Shown: in pieces, positions 9,551-20,101 of the stretch
Position numbering within the stretch: position 1 is the stretch's first letter
How the letters are laid out: each line of letters opens with the position of its first letter
From: Pontederia crassipes
Lineage: Eukaryota; Streptophyta; Magnoliopsida; Commelinales; Pontederiaceae
Length of the DNA: 64,000 nt
NCBI GenBank assembly: GCA_030549335.1
Contig: JAUKPH010000018.1
Span: 9,176,001-9,240,000, forward strand
Direction of reading: 5' to 3'
Made by a program: the position numbers and the translations under genes
The notes under the pieces: model-generated
Seen by the model: the letters and a program-made list of their open reading frames with translations, nothing else
Database searches by the model: none
What the model was told of the DNA's origin: nothing

Positions 9551-12502
9551 TGATAGTGATATTTGAGTTTTCTAGTGATAACTTGCTGAAATTAAGTAAA
9601 ATGGTCAATTTTTTTTTATTTTGGTCTCCCAACTCACTAGCTGCAAGTGCACAAGTAAGTTGTAGTAGACTCAGATTATCGTACCCACAAGAATTTGAAA
9701 TCTAAAGCACCCTAAAACAATCTAAATTAGTTCTACTTTAATGGCTAAAAATAGATTTTCAAAGAGAAGTGAAAACAGATTTTTAATGGAAAGTGAAATG
9801 ATAACAGATTTTTGGGTTTTGGAAATTTATCAAAACTGAGTTATAAATGCTAGAATGAAGTCTAAAAAGGTTCAACTATCAATGAGGAAGGTTCTCCTAG
9901 GAGTTGAGGTTCATCTAAATTAATTATGGATGGATTAGATCAAGTTATCATTGAAAATTCAAATCTAGTTCAACTTGAAATCTAACTGCTCTCACAGCTC
10001 AATTGGTCTTTAACTAAGCAACATATTATAATATAATTATTAGTTAGGTTGAATCAGAAGATGATCCTCACTGAAAATCAAGTTATCATTGGGCTCAAAA
10101 GAAAGTTCAATGCTGATTTTTTTACAATTCAAGAAAATCTGCAGTGATAACTTGATGGATGCAACCACAAATTAATAAAATCACTTCAATTAGCTAAACA
10201 AGAATGAAATCTATCTAGTATTAGTGCTTATGCTCCTTAATTCATCTCTGAATTTCAAGGGGATTGGAATTCAACCTCTCGGCTGCAAATTAAGAATGGA
10301 ATCCACACAAACACTAATTAATTGGAATTAAAAGGCATCCAATCTTTAATGGAGAATTCAGTGATTATCCAATGCTCCTTGGGTCATCTCTGACTCTCAA
10401 GAATGGCCTTAAGACTACCTCTAAGTAGTGGATTAAATTGAGGCTTAACAATGGAAATCAGAATTTAATTGAAATGAGAAAATAGAAATAAGCATTTCAG
10501 AAAATCAGCAATATTGATCAATGGAATTCAGCCTTGCCAATTGCTTCTTGACACATCTCTGGACTGCAAGAAGTTCCTAAAATACACCTCTCAGTGTTTG
10601 AATGAAATAAGGATGTTCAATTGGCAAATCCGATTCCAAAGAAATCAGAAATTAGATTTTGAAAAAGACATATTTGAATCCTGAATTGTCAAACATCTTG
10701 ATTCATTTCTGAATAAGATTAGGGCAAATATTAGTCTCTCAACTATTCAATTAATTCAATCCTTAATGACAAACTGATCCAAAAGCCCAGGAAATCAGAT
10801 TCTGAAATTCAGGAATTTCATATTCAAAAATCAGACTTAAAGTAATGTTGTGAATAGATTTGAATCATGGAATGCCTAAATATTCATAACTCATTTCTGA
10901 ACAAGATTAGGATGAAGACCAACCTTTCAATTCCTCAATTAGTTAAGTCCAGAATGACAAGTAGATTCAAATAGTTCAGAAATCAGATAACCAGAAAAAC
11001 CCATAAATCAGAATTTCAGAAATCAGGATTTTCAATCAATTTGGAATTCAAAACTTGACATTGAATCCTAATTCATTTCTGAACTAGGGATAGATCAAAT
11101 GATAACTTCTCAGTTATCTATTACAATAGGATTTACACAATGGCAAGAAATGATTCAAAACAATGCTGAATTCTAAAAATCAGAAATGTTTTCAGTGTAG
11201 GAAATTAATTCAATCCATATCCATCCATACTTAACATAGATTACTACTCTATCATAGGAGAAATGGAGTTTAACTCCTCATATTTAGAGAACTTGAAATT
11301 AAATGGATTGAGAAACAGATACAAATCATCCTTCTTGAAGATGTCTCGGCTAGCAGCAGCAAGTCCAGCAGCAGCCGCCCTCAGCAGCAGCTCCTTCCTT
11401 GCTCCAAACCCTTGCTCAAACCCTCAATGTCCAGCCTCCCTTTCCTCCAGAAATTTCCTCTTTTATATGACTCCTCTTCACCCTTGGATCAGCATCAGAA
11501 TGTTCTTTGTCCTTTGATTTGAGCCACCTGTCCAGGTCCTGGAAGAATCTGCCTCTGCAGCACCTTTTTGTGCAGGAAAACATGGTCCCCCTACTTTTTC
11601 CTCTTTTTGGCCACCTCTTTCTCTTGCTACAAAACACAAAACAGCCAACATCAAAGCCTTTGAATGAAATTTTAACAAATAGGATAGAAATGGTGATATT
11701 GGCCAGCTCAAGTATCAAGTAGGATTAGGTGTTGTGCAAGATTGGAAATCTATATGAAAACTTGATGGTTTTTTGACCCGGAAATGATAACTTGTCACAA
11801 TTCATGAAAATTATCCAAATGCAAGTGATTCAAAGCATTAGAAGCATCAAATGGACTAGAGTAACAAGTGAGTGCATTTAGAAATTAAATATGAATGAGA
11901 TTTCTAAGAAGTGATAACTTGGGTGTCCAAAAACGATAACTTATATGACTTAAAAATGATAACTTGTGATAACTTGAGTTGTGGTTATCCAAATGTGATG
12001 AAATTTGACCAGCAATGAGTTAGAACAATAACAAGATGATTGCTTAAGGTCCCTGTGCAGAATTAATGATTTGCATGTCGAAATGACAGAATTGCCCTTT
12101 AACGATAACTTGGCAAAGGAAAAATTATAACTTATTCAAATGGGCTTAAAACTTTGCACAAGTTGAGATGTGACTATCCAAATATGATTTATACATGATA
12201 ATGATGGATTTAGGGCAGAATAATCACTAGAATTCAGCTCACTCAAAATAATGATAACTTGACATATAATAATGATAACTTGTCCTCAAAATGATAACTT
12301 GGCATAGAATTTAAATATTAATGGATTTTGGCATTTCAGAATCTCTATGCACATGAAATTAAGTATGAAATGAGGAATATCAACTTGTTATCACAATGTA
12401 TGCATTCCAGGTATAATTGGTCCAAAAATAGGCAAAAATGGGACTCGATATGTATGAATTGCATCTAAAATGTGTTAGAAACATATAGTGATCAGCAAGT
12501 GA
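9551..12502. mobile_element. 2,952-bp insertion in the copia LTR, possible long solo LTR
   Basis: CTATG is duplicated at 9546-9550 and 12503-12507, and removing the segment restores the LTR sequence, so this is an insertion with a 5-bp TSD. It begins TGATAGTG and ends AAGTGA, so a canonical CA end is missing. It has no long open frame. A phrase near the left end (GCAAGTGCACAAGT, 9643-9656, followed by GATTATCGTACCCACAAG) recurs in the repeat at 32311. It carries about ten copies of (T/C)GATAACTTG, some inverted, and a roughly 165-bp tandem module. A TATA-like CATATAAAAGAGG is seen on the minus strand near 11470. A 5-bp TSD and no coding fit a solo LTR or a LARD-type element. The family is not proven. 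Confidence 0.65.
10240..11095. repeat. Six diverged ~165-bp tandem modules inside the 2.95-kb insertion
   Basis: The phrase CATYTCTGAA, or a close variant, followed by an AAG or AGATTAGG stretch, recurs near 10243, 10386, 10552, 10703, 10891 and 11070, giving spacings of about 143-188 bp. Between anchors are related ATTCAATT and GAAATCAGA phrases. Divergence is high, so the array is old. No function can be read from it. Confidence 0.6.
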
Positions 12503-12838
12503 CTATGTTATGGAATAACGATGATTACGAGGATGTGTCTCTATCTGTACCCCTAGAGAGTTTATATAGGTACTTCCTTTGACAGATGATAGGAATTACA
12601 AGCTGACTGAGACTCAATTAATCCCCAAAATAAGACACATATCTCGTGATAAGGAAATAAATCAATTCCGAGACCCATGTAAGAGAATTCTACTAAAGCA
12701 TCTAATTAGGTAGGGGGACCACATAGGATTACAATTGGGTTCATATTCAAGGCATTATCAATAAATCTCCATCTTGACTTGAATCATCTTCAGAGCACAA
12801 AATCACGTCACGTCGCCGCCAGTCCCACCTTAGATCTG

Positions 12839-15800
12839 TTACCAAGTATTAATATTAAGCAAGTCCAAGCAATGTTGGAACTTACAATGAGGAACAGATT
12901 TGGTGAATATATCAGCTAGATTATTTTCAGTGTCAATCTTCTTCACCTTGATCCTTTTTTTAGTGCGGATGAAGTGACATCTGACATCAATGTGTTTGAT
13001 TCTTTCATAATGCACTTGATTCTTGGCTAAACATATTGCACTCATACTGTCACAGTGCATTATAGCCTGTCCTGATGTAATCCGAGATCTCCAACTATGT
13101 CATTTAACCAGATGCCTTCCTTGACAGCTTCTGTCAGTGCCATGTATTCAGTCTCTGTGCTAGATAATGTAACCGATGGCTGAAGTGTGGCCTTCCAACT
13201 AATAATCGAACTACCCAAGTGAAGACATAGCCTGTCATAGATCGCCTTCCATCAACATCTCCAACATAGTCTGAATCTGAGTACCCTGCAATCAAACACT
13301 CTTTATCACTCATGTAGATGAGGCCAATATGTCAGTGCTCTTTTCCTGGATCGCTCATGAACTTACTGACAACACTGACTGCATGAGCAATGTCTAGTCT
13401 TGTGCAAACCATGGTATACATCAGACTTCCAACTGCACTAGAATATGGAACTAGAGACATGTACTCCTTCTCTGCTTCTGATTTTGGTGCGAACGCAACA
13501 GACAGATGAACATTTGTAGTTGATGGAGTATTCAAAGGCTTCACTTCAGATATTCCAAAGATGGATAAAATCTTCTCAATATAATTTTTCTGAGATAAGA
13601 AGAGTTTACCCTGTGCACGATCCCTTAGAATTTTCATCTCCAAAATCTTCTATGCTGCACCAAGATCCTTCATGTTGAATTCTGTACTAAGGAGCTTCTT
13701 TAAATTCTGAATGTTCATCGTGTCTCTAGCAGTAATGAACATATCATCAACATACAAGATGAGATAGATGGTGGAGCCATCCTTCACCTTCTTGTGATAT
13801 ACACAGCAATCATGGGGACTTCGGCTGAATCCTTTAGACATCATGAAGCTGTCGAACCTCTTGTACCATTGTCTGAGAGATTGCTTCAGGCCATACAAAA
13901 TTTTTTTCAGTCTGTAAACTTGATTCTCCTTTCCTAGAATGGAGAATCCCTCTGGTTGGCTCATAAGAATGTCCTCTTCAAGTTCTCCATGCAGAAAAGC
14001 AGTCTTCACATCTAATTGTTCGAGCTCTAGATTCTGATGTGCTACAAGAGCAAGTAGCACCCTGATAGAAGTATGTCTGACAACATGTGAGAATATCTCA
14101 TTGTAGTCCACACCTTCTTTCTGACTATAACCTTTAGCAACCAGTCGTGCTTTGTATCTTGTGCCTTTAACTCTTGGAATTCCAAATTTTTTTTGAAGAT
14201 TCATTTACAGCCAACGACCTTTCTGCCTTTAAGCAACTTGACAAGCTCCCATGTCTGATTTTTGTGAAGAGATTTCATCTCCTCATTTATAGCAGTGATC
14301 TATTGTTCAGATTCGGCACATGTAATTGCATCCCTATAAGAGGATGACTCTAGGAACTCCACCTCTTCAGCTACCTGAAGTGCATAAACAATCATGTCCT
14401 CGAAGCCATATCGCTTAAGAGGACCCACTTCTCTGCGAGGACGTCTGATAACAATTGACTCCTCTTCAGATTGCTCATCAAATTTTTCATCTTCTGCTTC
14501 TTGATGTGATCCTTCAGCATCATGCTCAGTTGAAGTGATTTCAACCTCTACCTATTTACTAACACTCTCTTCAGCCTCCACCTTCAACTGAAGCATTCTT
14601 CATCAAAGGTCACGCTTCTGCTGTGGATGACTTTGTGTTATTAAGGAAACCAAATTCTGTAGTCCTTCACTCCTGCACCATATCCCATGAACACCCCTTC
14701 TTTGGTCCTTGGCTCCAACTTTCCTTCACTGACGTGATAGTATGCTGCACAACCAAAAATTTTTAGACTAGTATAATCAGCAGAATTTTCTGTCCATACC
14801 TCAGTTGGAGTTTTAAGATCAATCGCAGTCGCCGGACTTCGATTCACCAAGTAGCAAGTTGTGTTAATAACTTCAGCCCAGAACGTCCTATTCACACCAG
14901 CGTTAGAGAGCATGCACCTTACTCTCTCCAAAAGTGTCATGTTCATTCGTTCTGCAATTCCATTATGCTATGGAGTATCTTTGACTATGCGATGTCTGGC
15001 AATGCCTTCATCTTTGACTATGCTTCTCTTTTTTCGACGTCTGCCATCAAAACCTTCCACTGCTTGAAGGCCTTAAAGGACTTAACTCTTGTGTTTCATC
15101 ATAAATACCCAAGTCATTCTCGAGTAGTTATCAATCACGGATAGAAAGTACCTAGCACCTCCTAATGATGAAACATGAGAGGGACCGAACAATCAGCGTG
15201 GATGTAGTCAAGTGTTGCCTTCGTCTTGTGCACTGCTTTGTCAAACTGAGATATTCGTTGTTTGCCAAACACACAGTGCTTGCAGAAGTTGATTTTAGAT
15301 ATCTTCTTGTCTCCCAAAAGACCTCGCTTGCTAAGAATATTCATCCCATTTTTACTCATATGCCAAAGCCGCATTTGCCGCAGTCTGGACTTTTCTAATT
15401 CGGATGAACTAACCACTGTAGCAACGCCAGAGACTTGCAATGTATACAATAACTTCTGTCTGACTCCCTTCAGAACCGTAGCACCACCCTTTACGACCGT
15501 GAGGATGCCTCTAGCAGCATTGATCTGACATCTTTTAGAGTCGAGGACTCCAAGTGATATTAAATTCTTCTTCAGTTACGGAACATGGCATACATCTATT
15601 AGCGTCCTCATAAGATTGTCATGAGTCCTGATCTGCACAGAACCGATCCCAAGATATAACGCGTTATTGCCCATGATGATAACATTCCCACCGTCAGTCT
15701 TATGATAAGATGAGAATAATTCTTTATTCAGAGTCTTATAAGAAGAGCACCCTGAATCAAGAACCTAACCATCCTCTAGACATCCCTGATCAGAAGCAGC

Positions 15801-15866
15801 CAGAACCAAATCATCTTCAGAATTTCCAGTTTCATGTGCTACCGCAGCGACTGTGGCCTTTTTTTT
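12839..15866 (-). pseudogene. Copia pol (protease, integrase, reverse transcriptase, RNase H), broken
   Basis: The protease active-site triplet DSG lies at 15750-15758 with GCSS after it. The pre-integrase segment (15162-15449) has RLWHMS and the zinc pair CKHC. Integrase core pieces follow at 14641-15160. The reverse transcriptase (13332-14204) shows TAFLHGELEED and the catalytic YVDD. The RNase H end lies at 12839-13330 with ADIFTK. Frameshifts and stops separate these pieces near 15160, 14640, 14205 and 13645. The order places it in copia rather than gypsy. It is annotated as a dead fragment only. Confidence 0.92.
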
Positions 15867-16565
15867 CTTCGAGCAATCCTTCTTCCAATGGCCTGGTCCT
15901 TTGCAGTAATTACAGATGTATTTCGCAATGATTTTCTTCTTTTTTGACTTGGATTTCTTCGAATTCGATGACTGTCCCCTTTCTACAGTCGATATTATTT
16001 CTACAGCCTGAGTCTCTACAGAATTTTCAGATGCCCTATGTCGAAGTTCACGAGTATAGTTTCCTTCCCGATAATCATAGATTGAACAAAATTCTCATAT
16101 GATGAAGGAAGCGAAACTAACAGAATTAGGGCAGCATCTTCGATCTTAACATCGATATTTCTCAGTTCCATCAACAAAGAATTTAACTGATTAAGATGTT
16201 CTTTCAGAATGGTACCTTCTTGCATGCGAAGAGAGAATAGCTTCAACAACTTATTGGTGAGAGACTTCGTCATATATAGACTCTCGAGTTTCAATCGTTC
16301 ATCTGCGACCTCGATTATCACCTCATTCGCTAGACACAACAGAATCATCGAGTGCGCCTTCTCCTGTGCCGCCAAAAGTAGCGAGGTCGGTCTCATTTTC
16401 TTTGCCCTTCGAGTCTTCCTTCTTTGGTTTGTTCTTTGACACGTTTGAGAGCAGCACCCAAACTCATTTGCTTCAGAAGCGCCCGCATCTTGATATGCCA
16501 CAACTTGAAACTGTTCCTACCGTTGAACTTCTCCACGTTCACTGCGACGCCATCTCCCTGCTTGA
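15867..16565 (-). pseudogene. Copia gag remnant with zinc knuckle
   Basis: After the primer site, VEKFNGRNSFKLWHIKMRAL (about 16475-16535) marks the N-terminus typical of copia gag. A helical UBN2-type region follows (about 16020-16380). The CCHC zinc knuckle CNYCKGPGHWKKDC is at 15873-15914 with the exact CX2CX4HX4C spacing. The likely original start codon near 16555 is now out of frame and hits a stop after four codons. At least two further frameshifts separate the N-terminal block, the helical region and the knuckle. Confidence 0.88.
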
Positions 16566-16590
16566 TCGCGAATCGCTGACAAATCCTAAA

Positions 16591-16603
16591 GTTCTGATAC
16601 CAG
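16591..16603 (-). other. Copia primer-binding site
   Basis: The minus strand reads CTGGTATCAGAAC, 2 bp inside the 5' LTR. This matches the usual plant copia primer site complementary to initiator methionine tRNA (TGGTATCAGAGC), with one difference near the end. Confidence 0.9.
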
Positions 16604-16605
16604 TT

Positions 16606-16933
16606 TGTTACGAAAAAAGGGTGAGAGATCGCACGAAACACATAAGAACGCGAAGAGAAAAAACGGCGGTCGCTCTCTTTGTTATGGAATAACGATAATT
16701 ACGAGGACGAGTCTCTATCTGGTCCCTAGGGAGTTTATATAGGTACTCCCTTTGACAGATGATAATTATAGATCGATTGTGACTCTAAATTAATCTCCCA
16801 AAATAAGACACTATTTGGTGATAAGGAAATAAATCAATTCCGAGATCCCGTATAGAAATTCTGCTAAAGCGTATGATTAGGTAAGGGAATTATATAGAAT
16901 TACAATTGGTTCAGATTCAAAGTATTATAAACA
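16606..16933 (-). repeat. 5' LTR of the copia element (328 bp)
   Basis: The plus strand starts TGTTACG and ends ATAAACA. It aligns along its whole length with the split LTR at 9475-12760. On the minus (transcribed) strand a TATA-like CTATATAAAC lies at 16733-16742, consistent with the element's own promoter. Several substitutions and small indels against its partner LTR show that the insertion is not recent. Confidence 0.93.
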
Positions 16934-17156
16934 TTTCAATTCAAAGTTAAATCCAATCATGAATATAGAAAAATATCACTATTTATTTCTTTAATCATCT
17001 TATATTAATTTATTCTTATTAGATTTCATGGTTTGGTTTAATCGGTTGGACTCGGCGCGGTGAGTAATCCGGGTCGGCGACCTTCGATTTCAAACAAATT
17101 GAATCCATTCGTCGTCCATCAGTTGCCATTTCCTTTCCGCTGTAATTCCGCACACC

Positions 17157-20101
17157 ATGAGAGCCTGCTCCTGCTGCTGTAAGATCAGCAGACGAAGTAG
17201 AAGAACCTTCACCACCTCCACTTCCCACTCTCCTTCTCCTCCTCCTCCTCCCTCTCTTCTCACGTACCCGACTCAGATCCCTCCCTCCAAATGTGGCCTC
17301 TACGCCTCCTTTTTCTGCGCCCTCATCCGCTCCTACCTCGCCTGCGCCCGCTTTGCCCACGCCCTCGACGCCTTCCGCCACATGCGATTCCTCCGCCTCA
17401 ACCCCTCCCTCCCCTCCTGGAACGCCCTCCACTCCGGCTTCAACTCCGCCGAGCTCGTCTCTGACGTCCCCACCCTCTATGCCCACCTCCGCCGCTCCGG
17501 CCGCCGCCCCGATCTCTTCACCAACAACGTCCTCATCCACGCCTACTGCAAGATGGGCATGCTGCACGCCGCCCTCGGCGTCCTCAGGACGGCCGAGGAA
17601 GTCGACACCGTCTCCTATAACACCGCCATCTGGGGCTTCTGCGATCGGGGGTTGGCGGATTCGGCTGTCGCCTTGGTGTCGGAGATGTCCAAAAGAGGCA
17701 TTCCGTTTGACGTCGTCAGCTGCAACACGATGGCCATGGGCTTGTGCCGGAAGGGGTCAGTGGAAGATGCTCGGTCATTGATGGACATGCTGCTCCCGGC
17801 CGCCGGGCTCTCGTTGGATGCGGTTGGGATTAACACGTTGATCGACGGCTACTGCAAGGCTGGGACGATGGAAGAGGCCATTGCCTTGGTGGACGGAATG
17901 AGAAGCGCGGGCGTGTCGCCGGATATCGTCAGCTACAACGCTCTGATTAGTGGGTTTTGCGGCATGGGAGAGTTCGACACAGCGAAGAACGTGATGGAGG
18001 AGATGTATGCGTAAGATTTGGAACCGAACGTTGTAACGCACACCGCGTTCATCGGTGCGCACTGCCGGAGGAGAAGACTGGAAGAGGCCTTTCTACTCTA
18101 TGAGGACATGGTGAGGTGCGAAATCTTGCCGGATGTGGTTACTTATACTGTGCTGATAGATGGGTTCTGCAAGAAGGGGAGACTACCTGAAGCTTATGCC
18201 ATCTTCAGAGAGATGGACAAGATGGGCGTTGTCCCCAACCATGTTTCGTACTGTGCTCTGATGGTTGCTTTCTTTAAAGATGGAAAGGCTAAGAATGCTT
18301 TGGCTCTTCAAGGGGAAATGGTTCATAGAGGTATTGTTATGGATTTGCCTGTGTACACAGCTTTGATGGATGGACTATTCAAGATGGGAAAGGTAGATGA
18401 GGCAGAAGAGATTTTTCAGGTGGTTTCCTCCACTTATCTTGCCCCTAGTCGCATTGCATATTCGGTTCTCATTGATGGCCGTTGCAAACAAGGAAACATC
18501 CAAGGTGCGGAGTTAGTGCTTTCAGCGATGCAGAGTAAGTCACTGAGCGCTAATGCTTTTGCATACTCCTCCATTGTTAATGCATATGCAAAGAGGCAAA
18601 TGCTTGATGAAGCCGTCGACATTGTGGGAAAGATGAAAGAAAGAAATGTTCTCCCGAATGTTGTGACCTATACAGCTCTTATTGACGGATTCTTCAAAGC
18701 TGGGAATCATGAAGCAGCTTTTGAGATGTACACAGAGATGATTGATAATGGCATCAAAGTTAACAAATTCGGGCTTGATGTTTTGGTGAATGGTTTGAGG
18801 AAAATTGGCAGGATGGATAAAGCGGAGAGTTTATTTAGGGATATGGAATAGAAGGGTGTTGACGTTGTTAATTATACCTCCCTGATGGACGGGCTTCTTA
18901 AGATGGGGAACATGTCTGATGCTTCCGATCTCAGTCAAGAATTGATTAAGAGAAATAAAGTTCCTGATACTGTCCTATACAATGTATTTATAAATTCACT
19001 TTGTGCACGTGGAAAATCAAGGGAAGCAAAGACTCTACTCACTGAAATGAAAAGTATGGGCTTGAACCCGGATCATGCAACATACAATACTTTGATAAAT
19101 GCTTACTGCAAAGAGAAAAGAATGAAGCAAGCTCGGAACTCTGTCAAGAAATGAAGCGAATTGGCCTGATCCCTAACCTTATCACCTATAGCATCTTAAT
19201 TAATGGTCATTGTGAGGCTGGTAATGTGGTTAAGGCAATGGATTTGTTCAATGAAATGATTGCCATGGGATTATGTGCAAGCTCTTCAGTTCTCAGGAAA
19301 CTGCTGGCGACATGCTGTAAGTGTAAGAAGATAGATTTTGTGATACAAATATATGGAAAGGTGATAAACACTGGCCTCGGTGCTGATATAGCTCTTTACA
19401 ATATGGTTATTCATTCTTTTTGTGCTGTGGGGATGACAGGAAAAGCTAAAATTGTTCTGAAAGATATGATGGAAAGAAGGATCAAAGCTAATGTGACTAC
19501 TTTTAATGTCCTTGTTCTTGGACACTGCAGAAGTGGCCATATTGATAAAGCCTTTGAAATGTATGAGCAAATGCTTGTTGAAGGTGTGGTCCCAAATATT
19601 GCAACTTATAATACTTTATTGGGTTGCTTGTCAGCTGCTGGAAAGATTGGAGACTCAGATAAGATACTCAAGGAAATGCAGAAAATGGGGCTACAAAAGA
19701 ATAATTTTTCTTATGATATATTAATTTCTGGTTATGGCAAACAAGGTGATAAGAAGGAATCCATACGGCTTTACTGTGAAATGGTGATGAAAGGTTTTGT
19801 ACCTAAAGTTAGCACTTATAATGTGCTTATAAGTGACTTTGCTAAGGTTGGTATGATGAATCAAGCTAGAGAATTATTGAATGAAATGCAATTACGAGGT
19901 GTACCTCCAAATTCTTCCACCTACAATATACTGATAAGTGGGTGGTCCAAGCTACTAAATGGTACTGAGGTAAAAGTGTTACTGAAAGAGATGAAAGAAA
20001 GAGGATTTAAACCATCAGGTGATACTCTTGGTTTCATCGCTAAAGCCTTTGCAAGACCAGGAAGGAAGCGAGGAGCTCATAAGTTACTAAAGAAATTGTA
20101 A
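17157..20101 (+). pseudogene. P-class pentatricopeptide repeat protein gene, two stops and one frameshift
   Basis: One long coding run of about 981 codons begins at the ATG at 17157 with a Ser/Arg/Thr-rich N-terminus, typical of organelle targeting. Back-to-back 35-residue PPR motifs follow to the end, for example VDTVSYNTAIWGFC, PDIVSYNALISGFCGMGEF and PNVVTYTALIDGFFKAGN. P-class PPR proteins bind RNA in mitochondria or plastids. The overall layout recalls Arabidopsis At5g14770; this is memory, not a search. In-frame TAA at 18012-18014 and TAG at 18849-18851 interrupt it. A one-base loss near 19140 moves the frame; the last part (19151-20101) is open. GC content falls strongly from 5' to 3', as in many monocot genes. 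There are no introns. The gene is either a recent pseudogene or carries sequencing errors. Confidence 0.9.

Larger units (their letters stand above)
9475..12760 (-). repeat. 3' LTR of the copia element, split by a nested insertion
   Basis: The segments 9475-9550 and 12508-12760 together (329 bp) align with the intact LTR at 16606-16933, with scattered substitutions. The shared phrases include GAGATCGCAC, GAACACGAAGAG, GGAATAACGAT, GAGTTTATATAGGTACT and GATAAGGAAATAAATCAATT. The outer TG has become TA at 9475-9476. The break between the two parts is the insertion at 9551-12502. Confidence 0.93.
9475..16933 (-). mobile_element. Ty1/copia LTR retrotransposon, decayed, minus orientation
   Basis: Two LTRs of about 328 bp bracket gag and pol in the copia order (gag, protease, integrase, reverse transcriptase, RNase H) on the minus strand. 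The 5' LTR is 16606-16933. The 3' LTR is 9475-12760, split by a 2.95-kb insertion. The primer-binding site TGGTATCAGAAC lies next to the 5' LTR (16591-16603), and a purine-rich tract (complement of 12761-12778) borders the 3' LTR. The bases TTTC flank both outer ends (9471-9474 and 16934-16937), giving a 4-bp match where 5 bp is usual. All reading frames are broken, so the copy cannot move on its own. Confidence 0.92.

Noticed and set aside
18012..18851. Stop codons in the PPR gene as programmed readthrough or RNA editing
   Set aside because: Nuclear plant mRNAs are not edited this way and a frameshift is also present, so simple decay or sequence error is more likely.
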